From the NCBI RefSeq assembly GCF_004310335.1, contig NZ_SIRS01000002.1, positions 124,001 to 188,000 of the forward strand: a stretch of 64,000 bases of DNA, written 5' to 3'. This document shows positions 34,719 to 43,493 of this stretch, piece after piece. The notes beneath the pieces are model-generated. The model was not told where the DNA came from. It saw only the letters and a list, made by a program, of their open reading frames with translations, and ran no database searches. Positions within the stretch are counted from its first letter, which is position 1, and the number at the start of each line of letters is the position of its first letter. Source of the DNA: Hyunsoonleella pacifica (GTDB lineage Bacteria; Bacteroidota; Bacteroidia; Flavobacteriales; Flavobacteriaceae). The translations under genes and the position numbers were made by a program.

Positions 34719-35229
34719 AAATTTAACATTCAATGAACATTTTGGTGTTCCAGATGACTCAGACCATCTCGACATACCACTAGAAAGCGACTTAGAAGCA
34801 TTTATATGCCCTTTTTTGATTGTGAACGACAAGCAAGGAGTTATCTCATCACAAGTAAACTTCCGTAGTGGTAGGTTTTTAGAAGAACTAAATACCACCT
34901 TTGTAAAAGCCAATGACCGAAAAAAAGGTATTCCCTTTTTATCACATTTGAGTGAAGCAAATGAGTATAATTTAGGGTATTCCAAAACCAATAAAGGAAA
35001 GGGTATAGCTTATGAAAAAGCTGAAACAATTTTTTCTGCGTTAAGGAATAATAGATTTGCTAAAAAGGGTGTATCTATCACTAATGAAGCCCACAATGTG
35101 TTATTACTGGTAAAGGGTATTGGTCAAGATAATATGTCAGACGTATTAGCCAACATTTGTAGAGATATTTTCGCAGACTTTACTTATAAGCAATGTAAAA
35201 AGTATAATACCCCCCACAAACGAGGTTAA
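34702..35229 (+). CDS. Hypothetical protein, N-terminal part of a gene split at a C6 tract
   Basis: The 175-residue frame ends at 35229, shortly after six consecutive C (35210-35215). Losing one C would join it to the next frame (ending 35626) to give a 307-residue protein whose junction reads KKYNTPTNEVKIKFF. The visible part has a mixed alpha/beta composition and a segment LLVKGIGQDNMSDVLANICRDIF that looks conserved, but I cannot name a family. It may be a real frameshift mutation, phase-variable slippage, or an assembly error. Translation is coupled to the LRAT-like gene by overlap. Confidence 0.6.
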   Translation: MKQKNENLTFNEHFGVPDDSDHLDIPLESDLEAFICPFLIVNDKQGVISSQVNFRSGRFLEELNTTFVKANDRKKGIPFLSHLSEANEYNLGYSKTNKGKGIAYEKAETIFSALRNNRFAKKGVSITNEAHNVLLLVKGIGQDNMSDVLANICRDIFADFTYKQCKKYNTPHKRG

Positions 35230-35287
35230 GATTAAATTTTTCAATATTATTACTAAAAAATGGGATTATAAGAAAGTACAATTACCT

Positions 35288-35626
35288 GTGTATTCTGGAA
35301 GGCACAAAATCCTACTTCCTAAAAATATCATTAGTGGCTCAAGGGACTATTCCACTTTGTATAACTGGTTTATTTCAAGAAATTACATTTCTTACGAAAT
35401 TTTGAATAGTAAAACAGTAAATCCATCAAATGAAAAGTACTATAGTAAACTTAAAGATGGCACAAAAAAGGCAATTATAAAGAGAATCTATAAGGACTAT
35501 CATAAACCAAAAGGAGATTTGATTGACTTTGTATTGAAATATCAGGGTTCATTACTTGAATTTCAGATATACGCAAAAGAGCATTATCCATCACTTAACT
35601 TAGAAAACTTAGATAATGTTGCATAA
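35288..35626 (+). CDS. Hypothetical protein, C-terminal part of the split gene
   Basis: This 112-residue frame begins only at a GTG. The same frame is open further upstream past the C6 tract, with coherent protein-like sequence (IKFFNIITKKWDYKKVQLPVYSG). That makes it a continuation of the previous gene and not an independent gene. It is rich in Lys, Tyr and Ile, with no recognised motif. A terminator hairpin follows 20 nt after the stop. Confidence 0.55.
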   Translation: MYSGRHKILLPKNIISGSRDYSTLYNWFISRNYISYEILNSKTVNPSNEKYYSKLKDGTKKAIIKRIYKDYHKPKGDLIDFVLKYQGSLLEFQIYAKEHYPSLNLENLDNVA

Positions 35627-35645
35627 TCAGTATTACTTTGAACAG

Positions 35646-35681
35646 AAAGTCGTCTAACATAAAAATTAGTCGGCTTTTTTT
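35646..35681 (+). terminator. Terminator of the island transcript
   Basis: AAGTCGTCTA pairs with TAGTCGGCTT (one mismatch, one wobble) around an A-rich loop and is followed by T6. Confidence 0.65.
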
Positions 35682-35710
35682 ATACAATGAAATTAATTAG
35701 TTTCCCCCGT

Positions 35711-36012
35711 ACCGCTAGTTTGCAACTAGTGGCGGTAAGAGTAATTTTCCATTTTTAATTTTTAGTATCTACAGCCTAAACCCAATAATTAAAAAGGTGT
35801 TAACATTTAGTACTTATGCTTGCAAACAAGCGCGTTAGGGATTGCAACGGCATCCTTTTTACTAAATCCTTAAGAATTCCTAGGGGCTCAAAGTATTTTG
35901 AGAATAGTTCTTTAAATAATAAGATTCTGAAACAGATTCAGGATTGCTACGCAAAAAGATATAGTGAAAAGCCTACCGGCAGACAGACCCGACCTCAGTA
36001 CCCGTATCGATA
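35711..36012 (+). repeat. Structured intergenic repeat, copy 1 (possible ncRNA)
   Basis: The unit starts with hairpin ACCGCTAGTT/AACTAG...GCGGT. It continues through an AT-rich spacer to GCGTTAGGGATTGCAACGGC (from 35832), then CATCCTTTTT, a variable arm, and AAAGATATAGTGAAAAGCC plus GACC near its end. Copy 2 at 36441-36672 has the same order. I recognise the GTTAGGGATTG...GGCATCC...GATATAG..GAAAGCCCGACC pattern as a dispersed element in Bacteroidota. It may correspond to a structured RNA such as Flavo-1, which I cannot confirm. The 65-codon frame inside is not a gene. Confidence 0.65.
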
Positions 36013-36026
36013 GGGTAGGAGTTCAG

Positions 36027-36344
36027 TTATTCGTGATATAGAGTCACTGGTTTATCAATACTTTTTTTGTACTTATTATAAAGTACATAGAGGACAAAAA
36101 TCTTGTTGTCATCTTTATCTTTTTCATTTTGTCTATCAAATTGTACCGCATACCACCCACCTTTAGATACTCTAGCAAACTCTTTATTTACTCTTTTGAT
36201 AAAATCTTTTTGTTTCTCACCAACTTTAGATTTGTAACGTATAAAATAACTATTGGTATTTTTATCATTAGTTTTAGTAGCGTTTTGAGCGGATATTAAG
36301 ATGCAAAATAGTAAAGCTGTTAATGTTATAATAGATTTTTTCAT
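36027..36344 (-). CDS. Small secreted protein of unknown function
   Basis: I use the ATG at 36344, which gives a standard signal peptide (MKKSIITLTALLFCILISAQ) and 105 residues. The frame continues to 36383 without improving the signal. The mature part is short, Lys/Asp/Asn-rich and contains KGGWYAVQFDRQNEKDKDDNKIFVLYVLYN, suggesting a small alpha/beta fold. No family is recognised. It sits alone between the two structured repeat copies, transcribed toward the left. Confidence 0.65.
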   Translation of the reverse strand: MKKSIITLTALLFCILISAQNATKTNDKNTNSYFIRYKSKVGEKQKDFIKRVNKEFARVSKGGWYAVQFDRQNEKDKDDNKIFVLYVLYNKYKKSIDKPVTLYHE

Positions 36345-36440
36345 AATTATAAGATTCAATGTTAAAGCAAAGAGAATATACAAAAATAATCCTGTTGTAG
36401 TACGTATTTTAATGGATATTAAAAAATCCTATTTTTCTAT

Positions 36441-36672
36441 TACCCCTAGTTAGTAACTAGTGGAGATAAGAAGTGATTTCTCTATTTTTAATTTTGAAGC
36501 ACATAGAACCTAAAACTAGTAAAACGGAAAGGTATTTTAAGGTTTAGTACTGATGCATGCAAACACACGCGTTAGGGATTGCAATGGCATCCTTTTTTGA
36601 GGCACGAGAAAAAGATATAGTGGAAAGCCCGACCCCTTGTGGGTAATCTGCCTGCTGGCAGGCAGGCGCCTA
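36441..36672 (+). repeat. Structured intergenic repeat, copy 2 (possible ncRNA)
   Basis: Same order as copy 1: hairpin CTAGTT-AGT-AACTAG at 36446-36460, an AT-rich spacer with shared TTTTTAATTTT, GCGTTAGGGATTGCAATGGC from 36569, CATCCTTTTTT, then AAAGATATAGTGGAAAGCCC and GACC. It ends with a GCCTGC/GCAGGC hairpin. The variable arm is much shorter than in copy 1. Confidence 0.65.
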
Positions 36673-36689
36673 GCTACTAAAAACAAACA

Positions 36690-37970
36690 TTACTTCTTAA
36701 AAACTGGCAATAACTTAGTAGATACTTCTCCAAAACCAATACGCGTACCATCTTTTTCACAATAGCCACGCATAATTACCGTATCGTTATCGTTAATAAA
36801 CTTACGCTCGGTGTTATCTGCCATTTTTAGTGGTTTTTCGCCTTTCCAAGTTAATTCTAGCATAGAGCCATAACTATCTTCTGTAGGACCAGAAATAGTG
36901 CCGCTCCCCATCATATCTCCAGAATTTACAGGGCAACCATTAACCGTATGGTGTGCCAATTGTTGTGCCATATTCCAGTACATGTACTTGAAATTAGACT
37001 TGCTCACTACAGTTTCTTTAGCACCTTTTGGTTGGATGGATACCTCTAGATTAATATCAAAACTTTTAGCACCTTTACTTTGTAAATAAGGGAGCTGCTT
37101 TTTCTTTGGTTTAGGACCTTCAACACGATAAGGTTCTAGGGCATCTAAAGTAATAATCCAAGGCGAAATAGATGACGCGAAATTTTTTGCAAGAAATGGA
37201 CCTAAGGGAACATACTCCCATTTTTGAATGTCTCTGGCGCTCCAGTCATTAAGGAGTACCAGTCCAAAAATATATTCTTCGGCTTCCTCCACAGGAATGG
37301 GTTCTCCTAAATCGTTAGCATCAGTAGTTATAAACGCCATTTCTAGTTCAAAGTCTACCAATTTACTTGGTCCAAAAATTGGGGTTTCAGCATCGTTAGG
37401 AAGCGTTTGCCCCTGCGGACGGTGTACAGGAATACCAGATGGAATAATAGACGAACTACGTCCATGATACCCTACAGGAATATGTAGCCAGTTAGGTAAC
37501 AGGGCATTATCTGGATCTCTAAACATGGTACCTACATTAGTAGCATGTTCTATACTAGAGTAAAAATCGGTGTAATCTCCAATTTGTACAGGGAGTTGCA
37601 TTTCAATTTCATCCAATCTGAACAAAACCGTTTCCTTGTCTTTTTTGTTGTTTTTTAATGTATCGTTTTCAGCATCAAAAATTTCTGCGATACGATTCCT
37701 TACGGCACGCCATGTTTTACGCCCGTCTGCTATAAAATCGTTTAGTGTATCCTGAAGAAAAATATCATCAGTTAAAGGAATGCCATCAAAATACCCCAGT
37801 TGGTGTAGCGCCCCTAAATCTATGGCAGTGTCTCCAATACGTGTACCAATGGTAATAATATCGTCGCGTGTTAAAAACACACCAAAGGGAATGTTTTGGA
37901 TGGGGAAATCAGAATTTTTATCAACGTGTAACCACGAGGTTCTATCAGGATTATTAGCAGATAATGGCAT
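36690..37970 (-). CDS. fahA: Fumarylacetoacetase
   Basis: The 426-residue enzyme would hydrolyse 4-fumarylacetoacetate to fumarate and acetoacetate, the last step of tyrosine degradation. The N-terminal SH3-like domain (FGVFLTRDD...IGDTAIDL) is followed by the FAH catalytic domain. Motifs visible are YTDFYSSIEHATNVG (catalytic Asp/His region), GYHGRSSSI, DFELEMAFI, LLNDWSARDIQKWEYVPLGPF and SGDMMGSGTISGP. The length is standard. Other tyrosine-catabolism genes are not adjacent. A -7 element TAGGTTTG lies 25 nt upstream. Confidence 0.96.
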   Translation of the reverse strand: MPLSANNPDRTSWLHVDKNSDFPIQNIPFGVFLTRDDIITIGTRIGDTAIDLGALHQLGYFDGIPLTDDIFLQDTLNDFIADGRKTWRAVRNRIAEIFDAENDTLKNNKKDKETVLFRLDEIEMQLPVQIGDYTDFYSSIEHATNVGTMFRDPDNALLPNWLHIPVGYHGRSSSIIPSGIPVHRPQGQTLPNDAETPIFGPSKLVDFELEMAFITTDANDLGEPIPVEEAEEYIFGLVLLNDWSARDIQKWEYVPLGPFLAKNFASSISPWIITLDALEPYRVEGPKPKKKQLPYLQSKGAKSFDINLEVSIQPKGAKETVVSKSNFKYMYWNMAQQLAHHTVNGCPVNSGDMMGSGTISGPTEDSYGSMLELTWKGEKPLKMADNTERKFINDNDTVIMRGYCEKDGTRIGFGEVSTKLLPVFKK

Positions 37971-37995
37971 AGTATTTTTTTGATGTTATGTTTCT

Positions 37996-38003
37996 CAAAC
38001 CTA
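37996..38003 (-). promoter_or_regulatory. -7 promoter element TAGGTTTG for fahA
   Basis: Matches TAnnTTTG on the minus strand, 25 nt before the fahA ATG. No convincing -33 element is seen. Confidence 0.4.
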
Positions 38004-38102
38004 CATAATTTTTTCATTTTAATAGAAAAAAAATCAATAAAATATAGGTTTGGTTATAAGGTTAATAAAACGGTGTATAACTTGGTCAGTAAATCTATAA
38101 AA

Positions 38103-38137
38103 TTTGATGTTTTTAAGGGTTGTATTTGTTATTTTTG
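38103..38137 (+). promoter_or_regulatory. glyA promoter: TTTG and TATTTTTG
   Basis: A -33-type TTTG (38103-38106) and a -7-type TATTTTTG (38130-38137) are separated by 23 nt, the upper end of the usual range. The predicted leader to the ATG at 38166 is about 20-25 nt. Confidence 0.55.
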
Positions 38138-38165
38138 CGCAATTATTTAACGACAATTTAATTTT

Positions 38166-39437
38166 ATGCAACGCGACGAACAAATTTTTGAATTGATTCA
38201 GGCTGAGAAAGAGCGCCAATTACACGGTATAGAACTTATTGCCTCAGAGAACTTTGTAAGCGAACAAGTTATGGAAGCTGCAGGTTCTGTTTTAACCAAC
38301 AAATATGCTGAGGGTTACCCAGGTAAACGTTACTATGGCGGTTGTGAAGTAGTGGATGAGGTAGAGCAAATTGCTATAGATAGAGCTAAAACCTTGTTTA
38401 ATGCAGAATATGTAAATGTACAGCCTCACTCAGGAAGTCAAGCCAATACAGCGGTGTACCATGCGTGTATAAAACCAGGCGATACCATTTTAGGGTTTGA
38501 TTTATCGCACGGCGGACATTTAACACACGGATCTCCAGTGAATTTTTCAGGGAGACTATATAAACCTGTATTTTATGGTGTTGAAAAAGAAACAGGAGTT
38601 TTAAACTACGATAAAATACAAGAGATTGCTACCAAAGAGCAACCAAAATTAATTATAGCAGGGGCATCTGCATACTCAAGAGATATAGATTTTAAACGTT
38701 TTAGAGAAATAGCAGATAGTGTTGGTGCTATTTTATTGGCTGATATTTCTCATCCTGCAGGGTTAATAGCTAAAGGAATTTTAAACGATCCGTTACCACA
38801 TTGCCATGTAGTAACTACTACTACGCACAAAACCTTAAGAGGGCCAAGAGGCGGGATGATTATGATGGGGAAAGATTTTGATAACCCATTTGGTATTACT
38901 TTAAAAAGTGGCAAGCTTAGAAAAATGTCGTCGTTGCTAGATTCTGCCGTATTCCCAGGTAACCAAGGCGGACCTTTAGAACATGTTATAGCAGCAAAAG
39001 CAATTGCGTTTGGAGAGGCTTTAACTGATGATTTTTTACAATACCAATTGCAAGTAAAAAAGAATGCAGCAGCAATGGCAGAGGCTTTAGTCGCTAAAGA
39101 TTATCATATTATTTCTGGTGGTACAGATAACCACATGATGCTTATCGATCTAAGAAACAAAAATGTATCAGGTAAAGATGCAGAACAGGCTTTGGTAAAG
39201 GCAGATATTACAGCAAATAAAAATATGGTACCATTTGATGATAAGTCGCCATTTATAACCTCAGGAATTCGTTTAGGAACCGCGGCAATTACTACTCGTG
39301 GATGTAAGGAAGACGATATGAAAGCCATTGTAGAACTTATAGATGAGGTGGTTACGAATTATGATGACGAAGCAACTTTAGAATCTGTAAAAGCACGTGT
39401 AAATGCAATGATGAAGGATAAGCCTTTATTTGTGTAG
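38166..39437 (+). CDS. glyA: Serine hydroxymethyltransferase
   Basis: A PLP enzyme of 423 residues that interconverts serine and glycine and supplies one-carbon units on tetrahydrofolate. Visible signatures are [44 protein letters not shown], and the PLP-lysine motif [16 protein letters not shown]. The length and both ends fit the family. It has its own promoter and a strong terminator, so it is monocistronic. Confidence 0.98.
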   Translation: MQRDEQIFELIQAEKERQLHGIELIASENFVSEQVMEAAGSVLTNKYAEGYPGKRYYGGCEVVDEVEQIAIDRAKTLFNAEYVNVQPHSGSQANTAVYHACIKPGDTILGFDLSHGGHLTHGSPVNFSGRLYKPVFYGVEKETGVLNYDKIQEIATKEQPKLIIAGASAYSRDIDFKRFREIADSVGAILLADISHPAGLIAKGILNDPLPHCHVVTTTTHKTLRGPRGGMIMMGKDFDNPFGITLKSGKLRKMSSLLDSAVFPGNQGGPLEHVIAAKAIAFGEALTDDFLQYQLQVKKNAAAMAEALVAKDYHIISGGTDNHMMLIDLRNKNVSGKDAEQALVKADITANKNMVPFDDKSPFITSGIRLGTAAITTRGCKEDDMKAIVELIDEVVTNYDDEATLESVKARVNAMMKDKPLFV

Positions 39438-39477
39438 TGGCTTTATACTAAATGCGGCTATCTTAAATATAGTATAA

Positions 39478-39505
39478 AAATCTCGCCTTTTGGTGGGATT
39501 TTTTG
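39478..39505 (+). terminator. Terminator after glyA
   Basis: AATCTCGCC pairs with GGTGGGATT (two wobbles) around TTTT and is followed by T5. A second, looser pairing TTATACTA/TAGTATAA lies just before it. Confidence 0.75.
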
Positions 39506-39510
39506 TTTTT

Positions 39511-39582
39511 GGGCGTTTTAACACGCTTTCACTAGTCGCTCTCTTTGAGGAGCTCCAACATGCCGTTCAATCGTTAACGCAA
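39511..39582 (-). repeat. Degenerate third copy of the structured repeat, opposite orientation
   Basis: GGGCGTTTTAACACGCTTTC at the start and ATGCCGTTCAATCGTTAACG at the end correspond, on the minus strand, to the GTTAGGGATTGAACGGCAT and GAAAGC...GCCC ends of the element seen at 35.7 and 36.4 kb. It is shorter and more mutated. Confidence 0.5.
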
Positions 39583-39672
39583 ATCCAGTGTTTCAAGAAA
39601 ATTTAAGATTTCCTTTAGTACTTCGAATATTATAAATCCTATATTTAGACTTCAAAACTAACCATAAGCATT

Positions 39673-39996
39673 ATGTGGGAAGCACAGCTAAAGCGTTATG
39701 ATAACATAGTAGACAAATGCCCTAGGTTTGAACGTAAGGGAAAATCCATGATTTATACATCTGCTAATGGCTATATGTTTACATTATTAAATAAGGCAGG
39801 AGAAATAGGCGTGCGCTTTTCAAAAGAAGTACAAGAAAAGTACATAAAAACCTTTAATTCTTCACTTTATCAATCTTATGGTGCAGTAATGAAAGGCTAT
39901 GTTTTAATACCAGAATCTATACTCAAAGACACTGAAAAAATGGTAGCTCTTTTTAACGAGAGCTATGATTATGTTATGACTTTAGAGCCTAAATAA
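39673..39996 (+). CDS. TfoX/Sxy N-terminal-domain-like protein
   Basis: The 107-residue protein shows a pattern like the TfoX N-terminal domain: FERKGKSMIYTSANGYMFTLLNKAGEIGVRFSKE (hairpin strands and a ligand-side arginine) and YGAVMKGYVLIPESIL near the end. In proteobacteria TfoX activates competence genes. Stand-alone domains like this one have no proven role. It is followed 23 nt later by the DinB-like gene in the same direction, so they may share a transcript. Confidence 0.65.
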   Translation: MWEAQLKRYDNIVDKCPRFERKGKSMIYTSANGYMFTLLNKAGEIGVRFSKEVQEKYIKTFNSSLYQSYGAVMKGYVLIPESILKDTEKMVALFNESYDYVMTLEPK

Positions 39997-40019
39997 AACC
40001 TATAAACTTAAGGGAATTA

Positions 40020-40574
40020 ATGAAAGCAATTACACTTACTTTTTCAATCTTATTATCTATATCGATCATGGCGCAAGACGATACCAAACTACCTTATTAC
40101 GAAATACCAGAAGCAGCAGAAAGCTACACGGCAGGAACAGCAGTGTCTAGAATGATTGATGGCTTAGGGTTCCGTTATTATTGGGCTACAGAAGGTTTAA
40201 GACCAGAAGATTTAGCCTATAAACCTAGTGATTCTGGTAGAACCTCAGGCGAAACCATAGACCATTTGTTTGGTTTGTCAAACTTTATATTAAGTGCAAT
40301 CATCAAAGATTTTAAGCCTGTTGATGGTAAAGCAATGACTTTTGATGAAAAACGAAAACAAACCTTATTAAATTTTAAAAAGGCTTCAGACATTTTAAGA
40401 ACTACAGAAGACCTTTCAAAATTTGATAATAGTAAATATCCATTTTGGAATGTCATAAATGGGCCTATAGCAGATGCCTTATGGCATTGCGGACAAGTGG
40501 TAATGCTTAGACGTGCATCAGGAAACCCATTTAATTCTAAAGTTAGTGTATTTGCTGGAAAGCTTAGGGATTAA
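40020..40574 (+). CDS. Exported DinB-like four-helix protein
   Basis: A signal peptide (MKAITLTFSILLSISIMAQ) precedes a DinB/YfiT-type four-helix bundle of about 165 residues. Candidate metal ligands are His in GETIDHLFGLSNFI and His in ADALWHCGQVVMLRR, the usual two of the three-His site. Family members are often thiol S-transferases or uncharacterised. An exported form would act in the periplasm. It has a clear terminator after it. Its assignment to the family is good, but no substrate is known. Confidence 0.78.
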   Translation: MKAITLTFSILLSISIMAQDDTKLPYYEIPEAAESYTAGTAVSRMIDGLGFRYYWATEGLRPEDLAYKPSDSGRTSGETIDHLFGLSNFILSAIIKDFKPVDGKAMTFDEKRKQTLLNFKKASDILRTTEDLSKFDNSKYPFWNVINGPIADALWHCGQVVMLRRASGNPFNSKVSVFAGKLRD

Positions 40575-40584
40575 AAATTAACAC

Positions 40585-40614
40585 AAAAGTCTAGCGGTTA
40601 TGCTAGACTTTTTT
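40585..40614. terminator. Bidirectional terminator
   Basis: Perfect 9-bp stem AAGTCTAGC/GCTAGACTT with loop GGTTAT, A-tract on the left and T6 on the right, between two converging genes. Confidence 0.9.
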
Positions 40615-40635
40615 AAAGCTATTTCTTTTTTAAGG

Positions 40636-41364
40636 TTAGTTAGAAAGCTTCTTTTGGAGTGTATAAATATAGGACCAATCGTGCGATAACGATGCTCTAA
40701 ATTTGTTTCTTAACGCTTCTGTTTTTTCTTTGCCATTGGCTTTTTCATATACTTTCCAAACCCCATCTTGTTCTACATCCAATCCAGCAAAATTATCAAA
40801 TGGTACACTTATAAAATAATCTGCTACTTCAGGAGCACCACCAACTACAGAGTACCAATATCCTCTATTATCTTTTTCGGCTTTTTTAACAGCGGTAGCG
40901 ATTGCTTTGACACACTCCATAAATGTAGTAGAGTTTTTTATTTTTACATTATACACCCAAACTAAACCAGTATTTTCCGAGAACGGCGCTTTTCTACTTA
41001 CGTCTGGCATAAAACGGGCAATATTATAATGAAAGCTCTTTACATGTGGCATTATAAGATCAACCACTGTCATTCTGCATGCTTTTCCAGCTTCGTCTCC
41101 ATCTTCATCCATTTCTGCCCAATTGGCCATTCTACCAGAAATTGTGTAAACATTCCCTTCTCCTTGAAGGCGTTTCCACATGTTCCACTTGTCTTTACCT
41201 TCATTTTTTAAATAGCATTCTTTCCATGCTTTTACGCCGGCAATAAACTGTGCATTATGACCTGGTTTTACAGTGACTTCCGAGAGTGTGAGCAAAAACG
41301 AGTCGTCGTTTTGTGAAATAATAAATAGGGGCATTAATACAATAAGAAACAATAATTTTCTCAT
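40636..41364 (-). CDS. Secreted protein of unknown function, possible tandem ferredoxin-like barrel
   Basis: The 242-residue protein has a signal peptide (MRKLLFLIVLMPLFIIS). Two halves look alike in plan: LTLSEVTVKPGHNAQFIAGVKAWKECY and VWVYNVKIKNSTTFMECVKAIATAVKKA, each a strand followed by a long helix, as in dimeric alpha/beta-barrel (ABM-like) domains. Trp and aromatic residues are frequent (DKWNMWKRLQGEG, RGYWYSVVGG). No catalytic motif is seen. It is transcribed alone; the 264 nt upstream are AT-rich with no feature I can support. Confidence 0.7.
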   Translation of the reverse strand: MRKLLFLIVLMPLFIISQNDDSFLLTLSEVTVKPGHNAQFIAGVKAWKECYLKNEGKDKWNMWKRLQGEGNVYTISGRMANWAEMDEDGDEAGKACRMTVVDLIMPHVKSFHYNIARFMPDVSRKAPFSENTGLVWVYNVKIKNSTTFMECVKAIATAVKKAEKDNRGYWYSVVGGAPEVADYFISVPFDNFAGLDVEQDGVWKVYEKANGKEKTEALRNKFRASLSHDWSYIYTLQKKLSN

Positions 41365-41628
41365 AATTTTGATTGGTTTAAATTAATATATAAAATGCTG
41401 AAACTATTCCAGCACGGGTTATTAAATATTAATTTAGGGCAATGCTATTAAATTATTGTTGTTGAATTGAGAGATGAATTTACTGATTTTGCTAAGTGTC
41501 AGATTTTTAAATATAGTGTTTTTTGGGAATTAATTCAAATTTAAAGATGTATGGAGTTTTGTGCTTACGTTTTTAAAGCGACTACTTAAGAAGTGATATG
41601 AGAGTGAATTTTGTAACTAAAACGTTAG

Positions 41629-42015
41629 TTACGACTCCATCATATAAATTACTTTTTCTGGCGTAAGAGGTTTTGAAATGAGTTCTTTAATGCACTCATA
41701 TTGTTCTACTTTTTTGAGATCTCTATTATCGATGGTAGAGCTTACAATATAAATCCTTGAAGGTATTGGAAGGTTAAGCTTTATTAATTCATCTAAGAAT
41801 TGCCAACCATCCATAACGGGCATGTTTAAATCCAAAAGTATGGTATCAGGAATTTTACCTAATTCCACCATATTTTTATAACCCTCTATGGCATCCTTGC
41901 CATTATCAAATGTAATATATGCATTAGAGAATTTTACACTTTTCAATAATTTTTCGGCTAAAAGTGTGTATACTGGGTCATCATCAATTAAAAGGGTTAA
42001 ATTATTTTTTTTCAC
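41629..42015 (-). CDS. Single-domain response regulator (CheY/Rcp-like)
   Basis: The 128-residue receiver has acidic residues D11-D13, phospho-acceptor D62 in ILLDLNMP, switch S in YIVSSTID and Lys in ELISKPLTPEK. There is no output domain. It begins at a GTG that overlaps the stop of the kinase gene by 4 nt (GTGA), so the kinase is the certain partner. The pair resembles bacteriophytochrome-associated Rcp-type relays, but the kinase here has PAS domains only. Its downstream target is not visible. Confidence 0.93.
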   Translation of the reverse strand: MKKNNLTLLIDDDPVYTLLAEKLLKSVKFSNAYITFDNGKDAIEGYKNMVELGKIPDTILLDLNMPVMDGWQFLDELIKLNLPIPSRIYIVSSTIDNRDLKKVEQYECIKELISKPLTPEKVIYMMES

Positions 42016-43493
42016 TTTTTTAATTTTATGTAAAAACTAGAGCCAACATCTACTTTACTTTCTACTGTGATGTCGCCTCCAAGGTAATCAATTTGATTTT
42101 TAGTAATGTAAAGCCCCAGACCATTAGCATTTTGCACATCATGGAAAGTTTTATACATCCCAAAAATTTTATTTTTATGTAAATCCAAATCAATTCCTAA
42201 ACCATTATCTCTAAATTGTATGATAACATATTCGTTTTCAATTTTAGCATTTATGTCAATTACTAATTGTCTCTTTGGAGATTTGTATTTCACAGCATTA
42301 TTTAAAATATTGAGAAAAATACTATCTATGTATGCCGGTATAGAGCGTATTTCAATGGATTTATCCACATTTTGACGTATTATGGCATTAGATTGTTTAA
42401 TAGATGGTTTAATGCTTATAATGGTATTGTCTATATGTTTTTTGATGTTTACGGTTTTAAGACCATCAAGATGTTTTGTTGATAAATCTACAGTATCGTT
42501 TAAGTTATGTATGGTCTCTCCCAAATTATCTATGGTCATTCTCATTAATTCAAATTGGCTGGTATTTGCCAATTTAGAATCATCTAATTTAATATCGTTA
42601 AGTAACATTTGTAGATTACTGTAATGAGATCTTAAATTATGAGATACAATGTGAGCAAAATTTAAGAGCTTATCATTTTGTTTTCTCGAAATATCTAATA
42701 GCTTTTCTATTCTTATTTGTTGCAATTTGTCATCATTAATATTTTTTGCATGCAACACATAGTGGATAGTATTGCCAAGATTATCTTTAACTGCAGACCT
42801 TGTTATTAAAGTCCATATAGGGCCTCCGTTTTTATGGACAAACCTTTTCTGTATTGAAAATGATTGACTTTCTCCCTTAAGAAAAGCTGTAAACTCTTTT
42901 TTATTTCTTTCAAGATCTTCGGGGTAAACTAATTTGTAATAAGGTAATTTTTTTAACTCATTTTCTGTATAACCCAGCATATCACAGAAATGTTGATTTA
43001 TTCTAAGCCACTTTTCATTAAGATCGATCAACGCGATACCAGTCTCTGAAAATTCGAAGATTTTTCTGAATTGCTCTTCACTTATAGAGATTTGTCTCGT
43101 GAAATTGGTTTTTTCAGTAACATCTTGAAAAGTACCATAAGCAACCCTAGTTGTAGACCCACGCCTGTAACCTATAACACCAATTGAACGTACCCACTTA
43201 CGATTTCCTTTGGCGGTAACTATTTCAAACTCTTCATCAAAATAGGTGTTATGTTCAACGAGTTCTTTAAATAAGGATGTGATTCTTTCTCTATTTTCCC
43301 CTTCCTTATAAAATTCTATCCCAGACTTTACATTTGGTGTATAATGCGATGGTACTTCATGAATTTTTTTAGTAACATCACTCCACATTAATTTATTGGT
43401 ATTTAAGTCTACTTCCCAAGTACCAATGGTAGCTATCTCCTCCACCATTTTAGAGAGGTGAAGGGTTTCTTTTTTGGGTTGCAAGGAATACAT
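42012..43493 (-). CDS. PAS-domain sensor histidine kinase, soluble
   Basis: The 493-residue protein has no membrane helix. Two PAS domains are visible. The first is at about 15-135 with a PAC end RKWVRSIGVIGYRRG...YGTFQDVTEK. The second is at about 140-262 with FEFSETGIALIDLNEKWLRINQHFCDMLGY and IHYVLHAKNINDD. The dimerisation helix carries the His in FAHIVSHNLRSHYSNLQMLL. The ATPase domain shows FLNILNNAVKYKSPKR, RDNGLGIDLD and GLGLYITKNQIDYLGG. It signals to the overlapping single-domain regulator. The ligand of the PAS domains cannot be read. Confidence 0.94.
   Translation of the reverse strand: MYSLQPKKETLHLSKMVEEIATIGTWEVDLNTNKLMWSDVTKKIHEVPSHYTPNVKSGIEFYKEGENRERITSLFKELVEHNTYFDEEFEIVTAKGNRKWVRSIGVIGYRRGSTTRVAYGTFQDVTEKTNFTRQISISEEQFRKIFEFSETGIALIDLNEKWLRINQHFCDMLGYTENELKKLPYYKLVYPEDLERNKKEFTAFLKGESQSFSIQKRFVHKNGGPIWTLITRSAVKDNLGNTIHYVLHAKNINDDKLQQIRIEKLLDISRKQNDKLLNFAHIVSHNLRSHYSNLQMLLNDIKLDDSKLANTSQFELMRMTIDNLGETIHNLNDTVDLSTKHLDGLKTVNIKKHIDNTIISIKPSIKQSNAIIRQNVDKSIEIRSIPAYIDSIFLNILNNAVKYKSPKRQLVIDINAKIENEYVIIQFRDNGLGIDLDLHKNKIFGMYKTFHDVQNANGLGLYITKNQIDYLGGDITVESKVDVGSSFYIKLKK

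Noticed and set aside
35816-36013. 65-codon plus-strand frame
   Set aside because: It lies within the structured repeat, and its sequence follows the repeat's fixed ends; the second repeat copy does not preserve it.
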